A stretch of 64,000 bases of DNA from Nitzschia sp. DOCU1. Its lineage: Eukaryota; Bacillariophyta; Bacillariophyceae; Bacillariales; Bacillariaceae. The notes beneath the pieces were generated by a model that saw only the letters and a list, made by a program, of their open reading frames with translations, had not been told where the DNA came from and ran no database searches. Position 1 is the first letter of the stretch. Every line of letters begins with the position of its first letter. A program made the position numbers and the translations under genes. The stretch covers positions 1,240,001-1,304,000 of the forward strand of contig OX595988.1 in assembly GCA_951394045.1 (NCBI GenBank), read 5' to 3'. This document shows positions 40,585 through 49,331 of the stretch, one piece after another.

Positions 40585-41315
40585 TGTTTGTTGTTTTGTA
40601 GCGTTGTAAGACTTCAAACAAAGGACAGGTGTAAATAACAGTCAATCGTCGCGATCTTGACTTCCCGATTTCGAAAATGGTCGGTGGATACCACTTCTCT
40701 CTTTGGTGCGTGATGTGTGGCGTTGGAAGGAAAAACGCGCACTCACGGCGTGAAAGCTGCCACGTGGACGATTGACGTCACATCGGTGGAAGATTTCTGA
40801 TCCGTCCGTCTGTACGTTATGCGAAGTGTTGCGCGTTCGATCCATATGAGCTAATTCGCTCTACTTCAACTTTTCAATACGATTGCTACTAACCACCGTA
40901 GTTAGCACCACGATCACGAAGAACTACGTCCCCCCTCTACTGCAGCTAGTGATCACGAAGGAGTACGATTTGGATTTCACTCCAATTTTGTCAGGGTCGC
41001 GATCGGTCAGGGAGTGGATCACCTTCCGGCCAAGGACCGCAGCGAATGATCTGCACTCTCCAAACGCTGAGCTACCGGAGGGTCAGTCTTCGAGACGGCT
41101 ACGTTCTCCCTGTACCAAGATGAGTAGAGATCCATAACTATTTCTGAATCCAACGATAACCAAAGATTGCTTCTATATGACGCTAATGAGACTTCTCAGA
41201 TGAATAACAAGGTTGCATCGTCGGGTGTGCGCTGCTTGATCCGGATATAGCGAAATCTGACCCAGTTGCAATGCTCGGTTATGTATGCAATGTAGCTCCC
41301 AGGAGATAACGTTTC
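40585..41315. promoter_or_regulatory. Upstream region with adjacent G-box and CRE
   Basis: 731 bp between two minus-strand genes. It contains CACGTG at 40761-40766 and a perfect TGACGTCA at 40773-40780, about 180-195 bp upstream of the RRM-like gene's start codon. TGACGT is the core bound by bZIP/aureochrome-type factors. An 84-codon open frame at 40883-41137 has no family features and is not called. Confidence 0.5.
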
Positions 41316-42662
41316 TCAACGCGGCGGGGGGAGGTACCGCCGGCTCTCGTCGCCATCGCCGTAGACCTCTCCTCGAGGGCCGGCGAATGGGACAAACAGG
41401 CCAAATCGTTCATCAAAGTCAATAGTTTGCAAAATCCTGCCCATAGGGCCAATCAACTGCATGGCTGCGTCCGCGACGAACCACAAAACAAGGATTTGAT
41501 CTCCAAGAACCGAGTGGGGTTTGGCAGTCTGGCCGGCGGGGTTGCTTAGCCACAGCTGAACCGTCGGCGACGATAGCGCAGCGTAAATGTGCATTCCGTA
41601 GAGAGCCGCGTCTGCAAGCAGATACGTTCGGAAGCGCGAAAGCTGGGAACCAGGGAACAAAGCAGTCACCATGCAGTTGTGACCCACGTGAAGGATGACC
41701 AACACCCAAGGCCACAGTTCGGCATTGAAAGGAAAGAGGTCCCAGAAAACACCTTTGCTTTGCAGCAAAGATGCAGTAATGACACTGATCGCAACATGGA
41801 AGGACAACAAGTCTCTGGTCAGTTTGGCGGCAACCTGGGTAGACTGATAGTAGGGCGGCGGCCGATAATCGTCAATGGCATCTGCCACCATTTCGGCGCG
41901 TTCGAACCTCTCTACCTGCTCGGGGGGGACGTATTCTCGCATGGCGGCAAGACGCAGATGATGAGCAATGAAAACGCCCAGGAACATGGTCGTCTCCAAG
42001 AATCCCAATGCTGTCCAGCCACGATTGTGCAATGGGTTGAAGACGCTGATGATGGTGCACGCAGGAACGGCCACCAACGCCGCGAAGAGTACGGAAACCT
42101 GGGCCTCTCTTAAAGAAACAGACTTGCTCAAGCGGCTAAGGGCACCATACAAAGGAATGGGCAGAAATGCCAGTGCTCCTCCGAATGATTGCATGGTCTC
42201 TTTGTCCATCTTGAAAAAGTATTTGTCAGTAGGTGGCGGGTGGGCGACGATGTCAAAGCCACTCCAAATATAAAACCAACAAGTGGCCCAAACCACAAAC
42301 CACAAATGTCTAGTAGCATCCTCCATTTCCTCGAATGAGATGTCGTATCCACCAAATCCATTAGTGTAATCTCGACCTAGAACCCCATAATCTGTTCTCC
42401 TCGGCACCTCATCGTCATACCGTGGTCCTCTGCTGCTGAAGCGTCGATTATCGAAGTTGCCCAACCTGTCAATAACACCGAATTCCCTTTCATCAGGGTA
42501 GTATCTAACACTTCGTCTACGCTCACTTAACTCAACCAGACTTTTCTGGGCGCTGAACCGAGAAGGAGATCCATGGGAAGATCCCGTAAATGCGGTTGCT
42601 ACAGGTAGCAACGCAAAGTAAACGCTGCACAGTTGCACGATGCCAACTCTGACGATCTTCAT
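41316..42662 (-). CDS. Multi-pass membrane protein with plastid presequence, unknown function
   Basis: Intronless, 448 aa from the ATG at 42662. The signal peptide ends in LPVATAF-TGS, an ASAFAP-type motif. An Arg/Asp/Tyr-rich hydrophilic region (about 40-110) follows. Then come about eight hydrophobic segments: HLWFVVWATCWFYIWSGF, an AFLPIPLYGAL segment, VSVLFAALVAVPACTIISV, LGFLETTMFLGVFIAHHL, then LWPWVLVILHVGHNCMVTALF and others. The family is not recognised. Expected in the plastid envelope or thylakoid. Ends with a Pro/Arg tail (RRYLPPPR). Confidence 0.75.
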   Translation of the reverse strand: MKIVRVGIVQLCSVYFALLPVATAFTGSSHGSPSRFSAQKSLVELSERRRSVRYYPDEREFGVIDRLGNFDNRRFSSRGPRYDDEVPRRTDYGVLGRDYTNGFGGYDISFEEMEDATRHLWFVVWATCWFYIWSGFDIVAHPPPTDKYFFKMDKETMQSFGGALAFLPIPLYGALSRLSKSVSLREAQVSVLFAALVAVPACTIISVFNPLHNRGWTALGFLETTMFLGVFIAHHLRLAAMREYVPPEQVERFERAEMVADAIDDYRPPPYYQSTQVAAKLTRDLLSFHVAISVITASLLQSKGVFWDLFPFNAELWPWVLVILHVGHNCMVTALFPGSQLSRFRTYLLADAALYGMHIYAALSSPTVQLWLSNPAGQTAKPHSVLGDQILVLWFVADAAMQLIGPMGRILQTIDFDERFGLFVPFAGPRGEVYGDGDESRRYLPPPR

Positions 42663-44340
42663 TGGCAACAGCAGTGTTAAAATCTAAAAGTGAGAGCTAT
42701 GGTCTGCTAGTAGTAGGCCACACCGGGAAAGTAGGCAACGCTTCGAAGGATCTCTGACACAAAAGCTTCATGAATGACTCACGACGACGAGAGGGTTTAT
42801 TTGTTCGATTTTCCGCTTGCGTCGCCCGACACCAAATGGCAGCAAATACGGGCGCGCTCTGCAAGACCCATGGGCTGACGTATGTCTTGGGAGGCCACGC
42901 GAAAGCCAAGAACCGACCCGGATATTCCGAATAGAATTAGGTACTGTTATAGACATGCCTACTTACATGTTGGATACCTGTACATCTTAGTGATCTCAAC
43001 TCGCTGCTTTCGTCATCCATTTCAATATTATAAGGATCTGTATAATATCAAAAATAAGAACCATTAAATAGAGCCGCCTAAATCGTGCGCCATTGGCGCT
43101 CCCGGCCGGCTCTTTGACTTGACTGCAGAAGTACGGCGACAAAGGAACCCGCCCGCCCGGCAGGCCCTTCTTTCCTGTGTTGTTGCGGAACCGTGAGAGG
43201 CTGGAGGGACGAAATCTGGCGCTGGTACTTTCACTCGTAGAATTCATCGTACAAACGGCATGATGATAAAACGCTGGCAGCTCTCCGCACGCCATTCGAG
43301 TATTTCGCGCTGGGTAAGTCAAATGTGAGACGTTTCAGTACCATTCCTACGTCGATTCTACGCGTAAGGCTTCGGTCGATCGCATGAAATTGTGATCTGC
43401 CTCCCCAGCCCACTTTTTTGCAACTCTCACAACTTTCCATTGCAGCTTGTTTTGCCAATTTCTTAACGACCCGACACTTTCCGATGTAAGTTTTTGTACC
43501 CCCAACTCTATCACCTCCATAATAAGCATTGTGCGCTGGATTTTTGTGCAAAGGATGAAAGTTTGCTACACCATTCCTGGAAAACCCATATTTTTCGAAT
43601 CAAATTGTGACCACATGTTTCTGTCGTCAACTTCGTCAATTCTTCGAGTTTGGGAATATGACCTGCACCGTATTAATTCTCCAGTTATGATTTAGTTGAG
43701 TTTAATTTTTGGGTTGCATTTATGAGCTTGGTAAAAAGTTGCCCCTCATCCCATGGTCGGATCGCGGGAAGCGTCGTGCGAGTTGTTCGTGTTGGAGGGG
43801 GATTTTTGCATGTCGGCATGTGTTGAGAGGAGCGAAGATGTTTGATTTTGCTGGGTTTGAGCGCGGCGCGGATGGGATTGTCAATCTCGAAGGGTACTCC
43901 ACTGTACTCGACACTCTTGATCAGTGGATGTCTTCGTTCACTTTAGTACCTGAGCTACGGCGGTCGACGCAGGATACCGGGGGAGGACATGGCACCCGAA
44001 TCTTGAGAGCCTGTTCGTTCGACTCCTGGACTGTGGACTGTACTACTGTTCCCACGTGGATCTTGTACGCACTCTCTGCAGTGTATATCGATTTGCGCGC
44101 ATGGCAGGGTTCGTTTTCGAAATTTCGCCGTGATTGCGCATTCCCGTCCGTGCAGGCGCGCCCTCGGATTGGAACCCAATTGGCTTTTGGTCTGTCCAAT
44201 GTCCGTCTTGAAGTCGTTGTGATCATGTTTGCGCGAATACGACTTCTAGTGAAATTATTGTTCGACGTACTTTTCTTTCGATCTGACTCCGCTAACCTTT
44301 GTTGCATGCTTTCTTTCGTAACCTTGGCTCTCACAGAACC
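42663..44340. other. Intergenic, divergent; no gene supported
   Basis: 1.68 kb between divergent starts. The longest open frame (from about 43709, overlapping the next gene's first exon in another frame) has no recognisable domain and is probably chance. No repeats or RNA genes recognised. Confidence 0.35.
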
Positions 44341-45339
44341 ATGTCTGATTACGAGGACGTTGACGATTCCCTGGATTACGAATTCGACGGTGCCGCTGGG
44401 GCGGACGACGACGATAGCGCAGAACCGGGGGATGCTCTTGAGGGAGACGACGACGATGATGATGACGACGACGCCGAGGAGGATATCGGGGACGAAGACA
44501 CTGATGACAACGAAGACGACCAAGATGGTGATGGTGGCGATAACGATGTAAGCAACCGTTTATGGCGCTGGGAAGTGGCGTAATATATGCCTTCAAAGGA
44601 CTAACACACTTTTTTCTGTTGTAGGACGATGACCAAGGTGGCGGCGACGATGTAAGCATTCACCAAAGATTTGTATTCAGCAAGGAAATCGTCTTTCTTT
44701 CGGCGTTTGGGGAACTGACGAGCCTTTTGTCTCTTTTAGGATGATGACCAAGATGATGACGGCGGCGATGACGACGATGATCAAGAGGACGAAAATGACG
44801 ACGATGACGATGTACGTTCCTGCAGGTTGGAGATCGTGTTCTTTGTATGCTGGCAATACTCTAACATCATTGGTACTTTTTATGTTAGGATGATGACGAC
44901 GACGAGGGATTGGGAACCGCGGCCCTAGTTGGACCACCCATAAATGATGAGGAAGATGCGGCCGAAGGTATGAATATCCAGGCATTAAAAGTGCTTTTCG
45001 ACTGTTGTATATATTCTCATTCTGTCACTCACCCTGTAGACTTTGTTCCGGATGAAGATGACGATGACAATGTAAGAAACCGTGAATGCATTGATTTGAT
45101 CTTGACACGGAGGAAAGGAAACTAACAAATTTCTTCGTTTATAGGATGACGAGGATGAAGAAGAAGAGCCTGATGATGTACGTGCCTCCTTGATCCCCCG
45201 AGTCTTGAAGTTTCGCGAAGGTATCTAACACACTACTTGCTTGTTTGTCTTACAGGATGATGATGAGGACGCCGAAGTCGACGAAGAGGAAGACGACGAG
45301 GAGCAGCCGTCAGCGAAAAAGCAGAGAACTGAAGACTAA
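44341..45339 (+). CDS. Extremely acidic protein made of seven small exons
   Basis: Exons 44341..44547, 44625..44651, 44740..44811, 44889..44967, 45040..45071, 45145..45177 and 45256..45339 (207, 27, 72, 79, 32, 33, 84 bp); 177 aa. Introns are 72-88 bp, GT-AG, most with a CTAAC-type branch point. The product is largely Asp/Glu, with one non-acidic island (GLGTAALVGPP) and a basic end before the stop (SAKKQRTED) that looks like a nuclear signal. The composition resembles the acidic tail of ANP32, NAP or nucleoplasmin-type histone chaperones, but no LRR or chaperone fold precedes it. Five of six internal junctions place a GAT or GAC codon beside the splice site. A histone- or basic-protein-binding role is inference from charge. 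Confidence 0.72.
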
Positions 45340-45753
45340 AAAATGCTTTCCTCAATGGACTGAAGTCACTGCAACTCTGTGGCTATTAAGGGTTTCGATG
45401 TTTGTAATAAGTTTAGTATCGTTATTTCCACTGTCTGGCATGCCTATATTCCCAATGATGATGCTATTTTCCAAACTCGTCGAAGAAATCTGTGGATGAG
45501 ACGCGCTCTAGTAGAGGCGTCGCGTCCGCCAACTGGTTTCACAGCCTTGGGCTCAAGATGACAATGACACTGCCGTTCCAGGTCCCGCACACCGCCGTCT
45601 TTTCTCGAGAAGATTATCGCACTGAATGAATGTTTCGTTCTCCATATGTTCTCGGGTGCCTACTTCCTGAACTTGCGTAAACACGGTCGTTCGACGTCGA
45701 ACAGGTGGGGGGAGCCTTGCCGGCCAATCTTATGCGCCGTCTGGATTCTTTCG
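45340..45753. other. Convergent intergenic, no feature seen
   Basis: 414 bp between two convergent genes, expected to hold both 3' UTRs. Nothing else recognised. Confidence 0.35.
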
Positions 45754-46515
45754 TTACATCGATCGGTAACGATATACTCTCATTTCCTGTTGATCGTAGA
45801 CAATGTCAGCTGGAAGAAGATCAGATGATTCTGGCCGTTTGGAATGAGCCAGAGGAATGGCAAATCGATAAGATAGAACATCCGTTCCAGGCAGGCACTC
45901 GGCAGCAATCTTTTGACTCAGGGGCTTCATTAGTGGAGTGACCCCAAAAATCATTACAGTGTTGGCATGAGAAATGTTGTAGTCGAAGAAGTTCTTCCAA
46001 AGAATCGTTGACCTGGCTTTCTCCTCCTTGGACCAAAAGATCTGACGTCGCATCGAGCTAAATGCCCACATGGTAAAGTTCAATTCGATTCCTATGGCTC
46101 GGTATCCCAAGCGAGCTGCTTGATAAACTGCCTCGCCGTCCCCTGAGCCCAAGTCAACAAAAGTATTCCGCTTTGGATCCGTAGCTTTGCCCAAAAACTC
46201 GAGCGCATGCCGTATCTTTGGTCCAGGAGTCGCCATGTAAGGCAATGGTGAACGGACGAATACAAATGGTGCGGTGAATCCCAGAATCACGGCAATGGAC
46301 GATCCAACTATCATGCCAGCCCTTTGAAGGTTCTTGGTCATTTCAGGCGCGGCTGGACTGTCCCAGCTTTTCACCAGTTCTTCGTAGTCGTATGCATCGC
46401 TATTCTTGGGATCCTCTTTAGAGTTGCCCATGGTTTCTTGGAACGGTGTAAGAACGAGGCATGTGAGTGTTGTGAATCTATCAAGTCTCTCGGTTTTTGA
46501 GCACACGTTCGGCAT
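45754..46515 (-). CDS. FAM173-type protein lysine methyltransferase
   Basis: S-adenosylmethionine-dependent methyltransferase of the FAM173 (ATPSCKMT/ANTKMT) family, which in animals methylates lysines of mitochondrial ATP synthase subunit c or the ADP/ATP carrier. Intronless. One hydrophobic anchor (AGMIVGSSIAVILGFTAPFVFV, about residues 66-87) precedes the catalytic fold, as in the family. Motif I is TFVDLGSGDGEAVYQAARLGYRAIGIELN near 117-145. Later motifs include NFFDYNISHANTVMIFGV and AECLPGTDVLSYRF. Length is 253 aa from the first ATG. A second ATG at 46431 (…ETMGNSKED) has a better context and gives 225 aa; the true start is undecided. Probably mitochondrial inner membrane. Confidence 0.85.
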   Translation of the reverse strand: MPNVCSKTERLDRFTTLTCLVLTPFQETMGNSKEDPKNSDAYDYEELVKSWDSPAAPEMTKNLQRAGMIVGSSIAVILGFTAPFVFVRSPLPYMATPGPKIRHALEFLGKATDPKRNTFVDLGSGDGEAVYQAARLGYRAIGIELNFTMWAFSSMRRQIFWSKEEKARSTILWKNFFDYNISHANTVMIFGVTPLMKPLSQKIAAECLPGTDVLSYRFAIPLAHSKRPESSDLLPADIVYDQQEMRVYRYRSM

Positions 46516-46848
46516 TTCACTTTTTCCCCCCTCGTCGATGATTGATTCGTCTGATCGGATGGATCAAACTTTCGATTTCGTCCTTCGGGCGACCGAACTT
46601 CACACCGACCGTGCGCGTCGATGACACCTTTGCGCATGCTCACCATGCGCATCGACTGAATTCAGTCTCGGATTGGGGAACCGCCACTCTTGAAATATAA
46701 AAAATGGGAAATGTATAAAAGCATATCATGAATCTACTCTTGTAGACGAATATTTTGATATATAGGTTGTATATGTAGATTTCTGATATTGCGCTAGCTA
46801 CGACTTGTTGAATGCTGTGCCCGAGAGCCAAAATCGCAGAGACTGATT
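46516..46848. other. Flank of the piggyBac gene with inverted-repeat words
   Basis: 333 bp. It contains ATCGACTGAATTCAGTC at 46651-46667 (near-identical to 49144-49160) and the first half of a 14-bp inverted repeat at 46841-46854. No TTAA is present. The left part is the upstream region of the methyltransferase gene. Confidence 0.5.
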
Positions 46849-46854
46849 TCAGTT
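46841..46854 (+). repeat. Left half of 14-bp inverted repeat around piggyBac gene
   Basis: GACTGATTTCAGTT, the exact reverse complement of 49128-49141. It overlaps the transposase stop codon (46849-46851). Confidence 0.7.
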
Positions 46855-48936
46855 CCCATCTTCATCATCCATTTCCACCTCGGCACAATGTCTTCCAAAG
46901 CAGTCAGCACAACGGATGGTCCCTGGGGTGCAGCTACAATAGGTCCTGACCCTGTTTGAGCACCCAAAACACTTCCTCTGGGTATAATCACACGCAGTTT
47001 CCACCAGCTCGGTGCCCCGAAACGTGCGATTTTTTGGGATTCTCATCATGACATGGCCCGTGCCTTGGGCAGCCCTACGCTTCCTCGGACCAGCTTTTGC
47101 TGCTTCTTCTTCAAGCAAATATGGATTGTTGATCAGTGCTTCTGCCAGCTGCTTGCGGAAATCAAGTGTCTCCATCTCAGGATGTCCAAAAATATTTACC
47201 CAAGCTTTCATTGCATTGATTTCCGTGATTGCAATCAAGAATGCGAAGACACGGTTGGGCCACCAATGAGTGACCCAAGTCCTCTCTATACTGATTGGTG
47301 ACTGTCGACGATTGTTGTGATCGTCCACAGCATGGCGGTATTGAAAGTGGTTGTGCACGAGCTCGGGATACTTGAATGTTGTTGACTTAGTTTCTCCTGC
47401 CCCATCAATCCAAGTCCGCTTCTTGTCCCCACCTACTCTCTCAAGAGTGCCGTACGTAGACATTAACATCATAGTGTAGTCCGGCTCTCTAAAACAATGA
47501 ATATCAATCTTTGCATCTTGCTCTAGGCTGATTCTGAAGGCATCAGCCTCTCCAACCTCTTTGTTCGCAAACACACCCTTCAAGTAGTCGCCATTGATGT
47601 ACTTGGGCCAGTAACGGCGCTTCTTTATCAAGGCGGCAGCAAAGACTCCTTTCTTGCGAAGCTCTAGTAAGGCTTTCACAACACAAAAGCCCGAATCTAG
47701 AACAACTACTTTGCCAGTGTTCCATAGCATCTTCGTTAGCCTTAGAAGAAGCCCCACCGTGGCGCCACCCAATTCTTCAAACTCTGGTCTTCCCCTCTCG
47801 GGTGGCGAGGACTTCCCTTCAACCAGCTCTATGGCGAACATGATACCACTCAATCCACAACAGATAGAGTGGTATTCATTGCCAAAGGGCCATGGCTTTC
47901 TTGGAACAAACATGAACCCAGGACAGGTGTAGTTGCTGCTCCAAAAGGACATGGACTCATCAAGGCATGATATCCACGAGGGGGCAAAACAGGATTCCAT
48001 GTTTGCATTCCATGCTGCTATCATGTCGCGAACTTCAAAGAAAGGATCCTTGTAGGTAGTAGGTGGGACTGTTGCTGTGTATTTCAAAGAATATAGAATG
48101 GCCTCAAACCTGGATCTAGACATTAGGTCCCCCAACCGGAAAGGGGCTCCATGATATCTAGAAATCTCGTTTTTCCAAAAGTCCCGTCGTGTTGGTCCTT
48201 GGACTGTGGACATCAGAAGCCACAATCCAATCCAACGTAAGAACTCTCCATATGTAATAGGTTCCCCAGGGGCAATCTGTTCGCTAATCAAAGGAATTAT
48301 GACACTTTTGACATGATTTGGCATGAAGAATAGTTCAAAAATGCGAAGAATTGTCGTTGGAAATTCTCGTGGGAATGAAACATGGGGCCTCACATTTCTG
48401 GCTCCAGTACTCTTTCTGTGACAAATATTGTCATGGCCCCACTCCCCATTAACCTCTGCATTGGCGCCTGTGGGTTGTGGGACATTTTCTGGGGCGGGCT
48501 CATTGTCATCATCAGTTGGGACAGTCGCTGCCACGATCCGGGCATCATCTGGGTGCACATATCCCCGGTGGATGCGCTCTTGCACTTCTTCTGGGAGCAT
48601 TTCTTCCTCAGCATCATCGTCATTCCCTTTGTTGTTGCTTTCAGCTGCCACTGCATTTGAAAAGAAACCATCCACAGGGCCTTCATTTTGAATAATTGCA
48701 AATTTCTCAGCACAATAAAGGGTAATGTTCGGGAAGTCATCGTGTCGCATGAGAATAGCCATGTAGGGCTTTCCACGGATTGTGCGAGTCTCCCTCCCAA
48801 TTACAATCAAGTCTGACACCTTGTGGGCCCTTTCAGGGTTGTGGTATTGCTCCCTGATGTTGGCAGATGGGTGCAGCATCCGTGACAGGGCCGAAACGAC
48901 GGCCCCAATGCCCATTGTTTTCTTCCGACGAGCCAT
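46849..48936 (-). CDS. piggyBac-family transposase, apparently intact
   Basis: Intronless, 695 aa from the ATG at 48936. The N-terminus is basic (MARRKKTMG). An acidic linker lies near 110-170. The transposase core follows, with the three catalytic-type aspartates in context: ISCLDESMSFW near residue 335, VVVLDSGFC near 430 and a later HAVDDHNNRR near 560. It ends with a cysteine-rich cross-brace domain (KCFGCSNRVRTYCSCTPGTIRCADCFGRHCAE), which in piggyBac binds the transposon ends. No stop or frameshift interrupts it. Flanks lack a TTAA pair, so it could be a piggyBac-derived domesticated gene or an element whose ends have decayed. Confidence 0.9.
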   Translation of the reverse strand: MARRKKTMGIGAVVSALSRMLHPSANIREQYHNPERAHKVSDLIVIGRETRTIRGKPYMAILMRHDDFPNITLYCAEKFAIIQNEGPVDGFFSNAVAAESNNKGNDDDAEEEMLPEEVQERIHRGYVHPDDARIVAATVPTDDDNEPAPENVPQPTGANAEVNGEWGHDNICHRKSTGARNVRPHVSFPREFPTTILRIFELFFMPNHVKSVIIPLISEQIAPGEPITYGEFLRWIGLWLLMSTVQGPTRRDFWKNEISRYHGAPFRLGDLMSRSRFEAILYSLKYTATVPPTTYKDPFFEVRDMIAAWNANMESCFAPSWISCLDESMSFWSSNYTCPGFMFVPRKPWPFGNEYHSICCGLSGIMFAIELVEGKSSPPERGRPEFEELGGATVGLLLRLTKMLWNTGKVVVLDSGFCVVKALLELRKKGVFAAALIKKRRYWPKYINGDYLKGVFANKEVGEADAFRISLEQDAKIDIHCFREPDYTMMLMSTYGTLERVGGDKKRTWIDGAGETKSTTFKYPELVHNHFQYRHAVDDHNNRRQSPISIERTWVTHWWPNRVFAFLIAITEINAMKAWVNIFGHPEMETLDFRKQLAEALINNPYLLEEEAAKAGPRKRRAAQGTGHVMMRIPKNRTFRGTELVETACDYTQRKCFGCSNRVRTYCSCTPGTIRCADCFGRHCAEVEMDDEDGN

Positions 48937-49331
48937 TTTTATGATGATGCGCGAAATTTTTCCCGACTTTTCCCTCCACAAAAAGCCATCTCAGCGGCTC
49001 GTCCCTCCACATGACTGCATCCTTTTTATGCCGAACCCAATTAGACACAAAGGTAATTCATGTATTCATTAATGGAAAAATTTATTGAAATTCAACGGCT
49101 CTAGAGGTATAACATGTTGTAAGTAGCAACTGAAATCAGTCGAATCGACTGGATTCAGTCGCGCGGGAAGATATCCGTTTGGTCAAAGAAGTCGAAGCGC
49201 GCGAAAGACCATTTTCGTGGCTTGGCTTTCCTCGAGCATCCCCATCGCAAGAAAAAGGCCATTTTCTCGTTCCGAAAGGTATTTAGTTGGTTTGCAACAA
49301 TCGTCGTTTTTGGTAAACAAAGTCAAGAATC
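48937..49331. other. Intergenic between piggyBac transposase and PEX5
   Basis: 395 bp holding the transposase upstream region, the right-hand repeat words described above and the PEX5 promoter. A single TTAA occurs at 49069-49072. Confidence 0.4.
49128..49141 (-). repeat. Right half of 14-bp inverted repeat around piggyBac gene
   Basis: AACTGAAATCAGTC, the partner of 46841-46854. Three bases further on, 49144-49160 (ATCGACTGGATTCAGTC) repeats 46651-46667 in direct orientation with one mismatch. Confidence 0.7.

Noticed and set aside
40883..41137. 84-codon open frame between two minus-strand genes
   Set aside because: No domain, no signal peptide, ordinary length for chance in this base composition.
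43921..44523. 200-codon minus-strand frame rich in Val/Ile
   Set aside because: Antisense of the Asp-rich exon, which yields Val/Ile codons by complement; not a membrane protein.
43709..44551. 280-codon open frame on the plus strand
   Set aside because: No recognised domain, overlaps the first exon of the acidic gene in another frame, and its right half is an out-of-frame reading of GAT/GAC repeats.
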